Source: Ilex aquifolium (Eukaryota > Streptophyta > Magnoliopsida > Aquifoliales > Aquifoliaceae). Taken from it: a stretch of DNA of 64,000 nucleotides. Position numbers and translations under genes: made by a program. This document shows, piece after piece, positions 57,035 through 64,000 of this stretch. The notes below the pieces were generated by a model, which had not been told where the DNA came from, ran no database searches, and worked only from the letters and a program-made list of their open reading frames with translations. Location of the stretch: the NCBI GenBank assembly GCA_951799425.1, contig OX637392.1, positions 34,680,093 to 34,744,092 on the forward strand. Reading direction: 5' to 3'. How positions within the stretch are numbered: the first letter of the stretch is position 1; each line of letters begins with the position of its first letter.

Positions 57035-59356
57035 TGTAACACCCCGCATTTTCTTTTATATATGTATATAGATATATATTAAATAATAGTTGTAAAAATG
57101 TGGATATGTGTAGTGATGGTAGGAAAAAAAAAATAAAAAAAAAAAACTAGAGATGCAAATTAATTTGGAAGTTGAAGTTTTGAAGGTGTGTAAGCTTGAG
57201 AAGAGGGATTAAGTAAGTTTCTAAATGGATTTAGGTCAAAATAAGGTTTCCATTGAGTCCGGAAGGTCGAAAAACCTTGGGAGAGGTGATATGGGGTGTA
57301 TTAGAAGTTAGGAAGTATTTTGGAGTTAAAACACATTTTAGAGAAAATTTGAGTATAAAGGATTTTGGACACTGTCTACTATTTCGATCATAACTTTTTA
57401 TTCCTAACTCCAATCGATCTGAAATTTGGAAAACAGATATTAGACATCTAGGTCTACAAAAGTGTGTCTCATGAAAATTCTCCAATTCGACCTCTAAATG
57501 GGTCAAAACTGCACTTGAAGTTGAAGCATAAAATCTGGGCAGTGACTACCGGTAGTCAACCGGTAGTCAATGGTCCAGTGTGCCCGAGCTACCAGTAGTC
57601 AACAGGTAGTCAAGTGCCCAGTGTACTCGGACTACCGGTAGTCAACAGGTAGTCGAGTGCCCAGAATAGTCGAACTACCGGTAGTCATAGTTTAACTACC
57701 GGTAGTCACTGTAAAAATCAGACAATTTTAGTTCGCGAACAGCCTGTTTTTCCCCCACTATAAATACTTCTTGCCATCCCCTTAGCCTTCATTACACACC
57801 TTAAAACCCTAGAAAACATTAGAGAGAAAGAGGGGAAGATAAAAACACAAGATCAAAGGTGAAAAACAAGGAAAGACAAAGGGTTCACAAGTGATTCAAG
57901 ACTCAAACCCTAGGTTTCTTCAAGAGCTTAAGGTAGGGGTTTTCTTCCATTCTTGTTCATTGATGTTAGGGTTATTATATATATATGTTTTGACTCCTAA
58001 TCATATGTATTTTCTATGGATTCATTGTTTCTTGGATTGCTTGCAATTGTTAACATGTTTTACACAAAGTTAGGGTTGTATACCCATGAAATCTCTCTTT
58101 TGTTTGAAAAACCCTAGTTTTCAAGAGTGATGGGTTTTCCTCTTGAACTCTTCCTTTATTCTTGATTTCAAAATCATAGTGTTTTGTGTTGAGTAATAAA
58201 ATGATATTGTTGGGATCTCTTGCATTTTCTTGGTTGGTTATTGAAAATGTCACATGCTTAAATTGGGGATTTTAAGATATCCTTGTAAATTGTGAAATGG
58301 GGTTTGGTATTGTATCTCTTATGAGTGTGGGAAGACCATGGGTGGCCTTTGACGAGATATCGTAGAGTGGGTAGACGTGTTGCTTGCCCCGTGTGGGTTG
58401 GCATTTCTCCTACCACTCGTAGTGGGGTTAGTGCTTTGGTAAGACTAAACCGCTATTGCTCACGTGTGCCGTGTAAGAGGGTTAGTATACTAATACCTGG
58501 GTTGGATACGTCACTGCCATGGGTATGGCATACGCCCTTCCTAAAGGATGGATATCTTTGATAAGATTTGTGTGGGTGTGTGTGGGCTAGATATTACTCA
58601 ATGTGTTGATTCATGGGGTTTGCCTTACATCATGTTTGAGATACACATACATATGGTTGTGGAATATTCAAGTTATGGATTATTGTATTATTGTGGAAAA
58701 CAGTTTCCTACAAGAACTTGTGGGAGTATGGGATTCCACAAGGTCTTGTGGGAAAATGGTTTATATTTCGGAAAATGGATATGTATTGGATCTTGGTTTC
58801 TTTTACTGTTCATTTGAATTACTGTTACTACTTAAACTTGAGATCCATTTTAAAATGTTCCTGTTTTACTTCAAAGATTATGTATGCTATTTGTAAAATG
58901 AGACCGACCATTTTATATGTTTTTATAAACCTTGTTCGAGTTTGGGAGGAATGTTGCTACGGAGCTTAGTGCTCACCCCCTACCGCTAACATTTTTCAGA
59001 TACGGTGCTAGAGGAGAACCTCGGAGTTGACGAGCAGGGGTATTGGGAGGCCCCATTCGAGGGAAATCTAGATCCCGAGGTGGACATATAGAGACATAGC
59101 TTCCTTTGTAATAGACTTGAGAATTTATTTTGAAATCATGTGAAGTTTAGTTTTCTTTTGTTATTCCGCTGCTAAGTTACGTTTGATCCTTTGAGATGTA
59201 AATGCCATAACTTGGCTTATTCTTTTGGGATGATATTGTAAATTTTATGGATGATGAATGGAAAATTTTTCTTATTGATGGAATTATATTAGTGCTCTCA
59301 TATTGTGAATGGTCTTAGAATGAAATGCCGTCCAGGGTGTGTTTTGGGGTGTTACA
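57035..59356 (+). mobile_element. 5' LTR of chromovirus B1
   Basis: 2322 bp, TGTAACACCCCGC to TTTTGGGGTGTTACA. TATA box at 57759-57766 (CACTATAAATACTT). Cluster of palindromes at 57546-57705 just upstream of it. Confidence 0.9.
57546..57740. repeat. CTACCGGTAG cluster in LTR B1 (5' LTR)
   Basis: Perfect copies at 57546, 57632, 57675 and 57696, one changed to CTACCAGTAG near 57589, and half-sites CAACAGGTAGTC between. Lead-in AAAATCTGGGCAG at about 57529-57541. A further CG-centred palindrome GTTCGCGAAC is at 57731-57740. TATA follows 19 bp later. Confidence 0.9.
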
Positions 59357-59360
59357 AAGT

Positions 59361-59372
59361 TGGTATCAGAGC
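59361..59372 (+). promoter_or_regulatory. Primer binding site of chromovirus B1
   Basis: TGGTATCAGAGC, matching initiator-Met tRNA, 4 bp after the 5' LTR. Confidence 0.95.
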
Positions 59373-59546
59373 TTAGGCTTTAGGTCTTACATGGGAGCTG
59401 TTGGTTATGGATTCTCACTAGAGAAGTATTAATAGGTCGGACGAAACTTTTGATCTAGATTTTACACGAGTTGTATACTTGAGATTAAATTGACTATTCG
59501 GAGGTCTTGTACATCAATGAAACTAAATTGTAAATTGATGTGCAGA

Positions 59547-60968
59547 ATGGACGGTGAACGTGTACGTGGACGAGGGCGTGGTCGTGGTCGTGGAGGTCAA
59601 ACAAACCCAGCACCGCCACCACCTCCCGATGCAATTAATGGCATCTATCAGTGTTTGAGGGAGCTCACCACTCTGGTACAACACCAGAATGGGAACAACC
59701 ATAATGGTGGGGCTCATCCACTAGCCCAAGTACCGGGCAACGGAGAGGAGAATAGGAGAATGGTAGTTCTCCGAGAGTTTCTAAGGCAACACCCGCCTAC
59801 TTTCCAAGGGAGCTCTAACCCCTTGGATGCGGATAAATGGATCCGCCGAGTGAAGAAGATATGTGATGGCATGGGGATAGCCGAGGATCTTCGGGTCGGC
59901 CTGGCGACTTATCTATTCGAGGGGGAGGCCGACCATTGGTGGGACTCAGTGAAAAGAAGGAGGACCACGGATGCACTCACTTGGGAGGAATTTGACCAAA
60001 TTTTCCAAGACAAGTACTTCCCGGAATCAGTAAGAGACAGAATGAAGGCCGATTTCCTTGCTCTCCGACAGGGCAGCAGGACGGTGATCGAGTACGAGAG
60101 GAGTTTCGATGAGCTATCCCGTTATGCTACATAGTTTATATCCACTGAGGCCAGCAGGGCCAAGCGCTTTGAGCAGGGCTTGAGGCATGCTATCCGGGAG
60201 AAGCTGGTGGCTCTCAAGATCCGGGAGTATGGGGACCTAGTTGACCGAGCTGCATTGGTGGAGAGAGATATAAAGGACAACCAGCAGCGACAGAGCTTCG
60301 CGAGAGGAGGTCCGATCAGGACGGACCCTAGCACCAGTGGAGTGCAGCGAGCAGCACCATACTGAAGTCCAAACCAGGCAGGTGGACAGAGACTTCTGAA
60401 AACTCGAGGAGATGAAGTGACTCAGACTAGAACAAGAACTGACCCGCGCCAATGCTTTGTATGCGGAGAGTATGGGCACTTCAAACATAGATGCCCCTCG
60501 TTTCCCCCAAGGACCAAACAAGCAACCGAGCAAGTACCAGCAAATAAGTCACCTCTACAAAGGCCAGCACAGCAGATACCTCAGATAGCTCGAGGAGGGG
60601 GAGGCGTACCAGAGAGAGTAGGCACGGATGCACGCCGATGCTTCGCTTGTGGCGGTGTTGGGCACTTCAAAGATAATTGTCCATTGCTTTCCACCAAGAC
60701 CAACCAAGTAACTGGGCGAGTGAATGCAAATAGGCCAGCGCTACGACAGCCACTACTACCACAGAGACCGTTACAAGCTCAAGCCCCCAGCCGCGCCAAT
60801 CAAGGAAGGGTTTTTGCTTTGACTCAACATGAGGAAGATGCCTCCAACGCCGCTGTGGAAGGTATTGTTCTTCTCTACCATTCTTGGGCCCGAATTACAT
60901 TAGATACCTATGCGACTTATTCTTTTCTACGTACTGTGTACGCTGTGGAATTGGGATTGAGTTTCTAG
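59547..60968 (+). pseudogene. gag: Chromovirus gag and start of protease
   Basis: Start MDGERVRGRGRGRG at 59547. Gag core PPTFQGSSNPLDADKWIRRV, YLFEGEADHWWDSV, FDQIFQDKYFPESVRD and FLALRQGSRTVIEYERSF. Stop TAG at 60132, same frame to a second stop TGA at 60363, then zinc knuckles CFVCGEYGHFKHRC and CFACGGVGHFKDNC (two, where many relatives have one). The protease begins with RVFALTQHEEDA, but its active site reads LDTYATYSF, with Gly replaced by Tyr in the DTG triad. The frame ends at 60968 and is inactive. Confidence 0.85.
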
Positions 60969-61040
60969 GGAATAGAACTTACTGTATATGTTAACTTGCC
61001 TACGGGAAAACAAGGGGATACCAGTAGGGTTTATTTATAT
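60969..61040 (+). pseudogene. Remnant of chromovirus protease
   Basis: A short continuation of the protease region (GIELTVYVNLPTGKQGD in frame) before repeat sequence takes over. Confidence 0.5.
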
Positions 61041-62420
61041 GTAATCTTTGACTCTAATTTATATCTACTTGCTATGGAATCATCATGTCTTGCCATTCTG
61101 GATAATACTACCTTGTCCCAAAATATATTATGGTGGGGTAAACCCTAAATCTTTTCTTATGCCTTCAAACCCTAGTTTACAAAGGAGATGTGTTTTTCTC
61201 TTGATTTCTCCTTTGTTCTTGATTCCCGAACTTAAATATTATTTGTTCTAAGCTATGTTATGGGTGGGTGACCACCAAATCCTTTTGGTATGCCCTTGAA
61301 ATCCTAGTTTTCAAGGGAGAGGTGTTTTCTCTTTATCTTGCCTCTGTCATTGATTTCAAACCTTGATAGTCGTTTGTTATCGATGCCAATACATGATTGT
61401 TACTTTATCTCTGATTCCAAGCTTGATATCCGTTGTTATTGATCTCGAGACTTGATTGTTTCCTTGTCCTTAACTTCCTAAGCTTAATGATCCATTTGTT
61501 CTTGGTATCAAAAATTTGATATTCATTTGTTATTGATTCTACCCTTGTGATTCAATTATTTTCAATATTCAATACTTGATATTCTTTATTCTTGGTTCCA
61601 AGATTTGAGTGTTCTTTTGGTCTTGATTTCTAAGCTTCATAATCCTTTGTTATTGATTACACACCTTGATAGTCGTTTGTTATTGATTTCCATACATGAT
61701 TGTTCCGTTAAATCTTAATTTCTCCTTTGTTCATGACTTTCAAGCTTGATACGTCTTGATTCTTGATTTTCAAGCTTAATATTCATTTGCTCTTGATAGC
61801 CAAATTTGATATTCATTTGATTGATTCTAACTATTGTAATTCATGTATTCTTGATATTCAATACTTGACATCCTTTGGTTCTTGCTTTCAAGACTTGGTT
61901 GTTCCTTTGTTTTTAATTTCCCCAGGCTTGATGATCCATTGGTTCTTGATAGCCAAATTTAATATTCATTTGCTATTGATTCTAACCCTTGTGATTCATT
62001 TATTCTTGATATTCAATACTTGATATTCATTGGTTCTTGATTTCAAGACTTGACATTCAATTGCTCTTGATTTCAATACTTGATTTCTCCTTGTCCTTGA
62101 GTTCAAAACTTGATACTCTTTAGTTCTTGGTTACAAAGCTTGATATGCATCTGTTATTGACTCCAAGACTCGATTGTTACTTTGTTCTTGATTTCAAGCT
62201 TTGATTGTTTCTTATTTTGATTCCAAAGCTTGATATGAGTTTCTTATGGAATTCGAGACTTGATTGTTCCTTTATTTTGGATTCCAAAAACTTGAGATTC
62301 GTTTGTTATTAATTTCAAACCTTGCTTGTTTGTTTGTTCTTGATTTCCAAGCTTGATAGCCATTTATTCTTGATTCCAAAGCTTGATTATTTATTTGCTC
62401 ATGAATTCAAAACTCTAGTG
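61041..62420 (+). repeat. Degenerate CTTGATT-rich repeat replacing pol
   Basis: 1.4 kb of irregular units of about 28-34 bp built on CTTGATATTCATTTGTT and TCTTGATTTCAAGCTTGAT. The first part (61041-61400) resembles LTR sequence at about 57985-58230: both have TTTGACTC.TAAT, TATGGA.TCAT and CCCTAGTTTTCAAG.G phrases in the same order. Reverse transcriptase, RNase H and the integrase front half are missing here. Confidence 0.75.
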
Positions 62421-62619
62421 ATTGGTAGTGACCACTAAAATGGTATTTTCGATGATATTATGTTAATTTTTCTTAAATTATTTCGTTGAAAAAAAAAATA
62501 AAAAATAAAAAATAAAAAATGGGAGGACAAGTCTGGTTAGGTTTCAACTGTAACCTTTGGTGGATTGTAATTTATATCAGAGTGCGCAGCGAACTAACGA
62601 AGTAAGGACTACAATGGGG
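62421..62619 (+). other. Junction between repeat and integrase remnant
   Basis: AT-rich, with an AAAAAATAAAAAATA run (62488-62520). No coding sequence recognised. Confidence 0.4.
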
Positions 62620-63143
62620 AAACTACGGAGAAGATTCAACTCATCCGAGAGAGGCTACGCACGGCGCAAAGTAGATAGAAGAGCTATGCGGACCACAGAC
62701 GAAGATCCTTGGAATTCAAAGTGGGAGATTACATGTTTCCCAAGGTGTCACACAAGAAGGGCGTGTTTCGATTCGGCAAGAAAGAGAAGTTAGCGCCAAG
62801 ATATACCGGACCGTTTGAAGTGATCAAAGCGGTAGGCAAAGCGGCGTATCAGTTGCGGTTACCAGCTCATTTGTCTGGGGTACATGACGTGTTTCACGTG
62901 TCGATGTTGAGAAAGTGTCGATCGGAGGCAACGCCGGTCGTAGACTTGGAAGATATTGAAATTCAAGATGGAGCCACCTATGAAGAACAACCGTTGAAGA
63001 TTCTCGATGCCAAAGAAAAGGTACTCCGTAACAAAGTCATCCGACTAGTGAAGATTTGGTGGCAACACCATGGAGTGGACGAAGCTACATGGGAACCGGA
63101 GCAAGAAATGCAGGAGAAGTATCCCTTTTTGTTCACTACTTGA
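62620..63143 (+). pseudogene. Chromovirus integrase end and chromodomain (B1)
   Basis: Begins at EKIQLIRERLRTAQSR, one TAG, then KSYAD, LEFKVGDYMFPKVS, KLAPRYTGPFEVIKAVG (GPF module), AYQLRLPAHLSGVHDVFHVSML and the chromodomain VIRLVKIWWQHHGVDEATWE, ending YPFLFTT. Very close to element J's protein at 56213-57034. Front half and catalytic core are missing. Confidence 0.85.
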
Positions 63144-63171
63144 GGTAAGTTTCGAGGACGAAACTTTCTTT

Positions 63172-63184
63172 AAGGGGGGTGGAT
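63172..63184 (+). promoter_or_regulatory. Polypurine tract of chromovirus B1
   Basis: AAGGGGGGTGGAT directly before the 3' LTR. Confidence 0.9.
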
Positions 63185-64000
63185 TGTAACACCCCGCATT
63201 TTCGTTTATATATGTATATAGATATATATTAAATAATAGTTGTAAAAATGTGGATATGTGTAGTGATGGTAGGAAAAAAAAAAAAAAAAAACTAGAGATG
63301 CAAATTAATTTGGAAGTTGAAGTTTTGAAGGTGTGTAAGCTTGAGAAGAGGGATTAAGTAAGTTTCTAAATGGATTTAGGTCAAAATAAGGTTTCCATTG
63401 AGTCCGGAAGGTCGAAAAACCTTGGGAGAGGTGATATGGGGTGTATTAGAAGTTAGGAAGTATTTTGGAGTTAAAACACATTTTAGAGAAAATTTGAGTA
63501 TAAAGGATTTTGGACACTGTCTACTATTTCGATCATAACTTTTTATTCCTAACTCCAATCGATCTGAAATTTGGAAAGAAGATATTAGACATCTAGGGCT
63601 ACAAAAGTGTGTCTCATGAAAATTCTCCAATTCGACCTCTAAATGGGTCAAAACTTCACTTGAAGTTGAAGCAGAAAATCTGGGCAGTGACTACAGGTAG
63701 TCAACCGGTAGTCAATGGTCCAGTGTGCCCGAGCTACCGGTAGTCAACAGGTAGTCAAGTGCCCAGTGTACTCGGACTACCGGTAGTCAACAGGTAGTCG
63801 AGTGCCCAGAATAGTCGAACTACCGGTAGTCATAGTTTAACTACCGGTAGTCACTGTAAAAATCAGACAATTTTAGTTCGCGAACAGCCTGTTTTTCCCC
63901 CACTATAAATACTTCTTGCCATCCCCTTAGCCTTCATTACACACCTTAAAACCCTAGAAAACATTAGAGAGAAAGAGGGGAAGATAAAAACACAAGATCA
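63185..64000 (+). mobile_element. 3' LTR of chromovirus B1, cut by window end
   Basis: Same sequence as 57035-57860 apart from a shorter A-run and a few substitutions. In its palindrome cluster the first copy is CTACAGGTAG (perfect in the 5' LTR), while the copy at 63734 is perfect where the 5' LTR has CTACCAGTAG. Confidence 0.9.
63692..63850. repeat. CTACCGGTAG cluster in LTR B1 (3' LTR)
   Basis: Perfect copies at 63734, 63777, 63820 and 63841, one changed copy at 63692. Lead-in AAAATCTGGGCAG just upstream. Confidence 0.9.

Larger units (their letters stand above)
57035..64000 (+). mobile_element. Chromovirus B1 (plus), pol mostly replaced; runs off the window
   Basis: 5' LTR 57035-59356, primer site 59361, gag 59547-60968, degenerate repeats to about 62520, integrase end 62620-63143, polypurine tract, 3' LTR from 63185. 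Inserted in the integrase gene of element J. LTR pairs differ by only a few bases in the overlapping 800 bp, so the insertion is fairly young. Confidence 0.9.

Overview
This window is nuclear DNA of a flowering plant; the species cannot be told from it. It is AT-rich and holds one fragment of a host gene, the last exon of a LATERAL ORGAN BOUNDARIES-domain (LBD) protein near the left edge. Almost everything else is LTR retrotransposon: Ty3/gypsy of the Athila type and of the chromovirus type (chromodomain integrase), and Ty1/copia including a SIRE-like family. Most copies are broken, truncated or reduced to solo LTRs. There are no RNA genes, CRISPR arrays or bacterial-type operons.

Layout. 1-3014: flanking DNA and the LBD exon. 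3015-14389: SIRE-like copia remnants on the minus strand, carrying a MITE-like insert (4061-5037) and a solo LTR (8459-13301, target duplication ATTTA) that itself holds another solo LTR (8593-11232, AAAAG). 14390-24664: an Athila-type LTR split by a gypsy element (14786-23340, CCAAT) that contains a truncated chromovirus. 24665-28072: two copia LTRs head to head and an Athila-like LTR remnant. 28073-54585: a nest in which an Athila-like remnant (LTR 28073-30135) received a gypsy element (5' LTR from about 30643), whose LTR received a copia element (30745-48141, ATAGT), which received a young Athila element (32349-46406, GTAAC). A solo LTR (48515-51150, GAAGG) sits in the same gypsy LTR. 54586-64000: a truncated Athila-type LTR, a chromovirus integrase fragment, and a chromovirus (57035 to beyond the window) whose pol is mostly replaced by degenerate repeats.

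The only nearly intact coding element is the Athila-type one at 32349-46406. It has two almost identical LTRs, a tRNA-Asp primer site, a 1762-codon gag-pol frame with one stop close to its end, and, downstream of pol where Athila relatives may carry an env-like gene, two tandem copies of a small basic Cys/His protein gene (about 140 residues) with duplicated leaders. I do not recognise these as a described Athila gene. Their layout recalls the cysteine-rich nucleic-acid-binding proteins of carlaviruses, which is inference and needs a profile search.

A second unexpected pattern runs through the window: LTRs of several unrelated families carry clusters of perfect 10-12 bp palindromes centred on CG (CTACCGGTAG, GGTACCGGTACC, CGTTCGAACG). 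Related LTRs carry different palindromes in the same slot, or none, and several clusters share the lead-in AAATCTGGGC. Boundaries were read by eye from terminal TG..CA, target duplications, primer sites and polypurine tracts; those marked approximate lack one of these.
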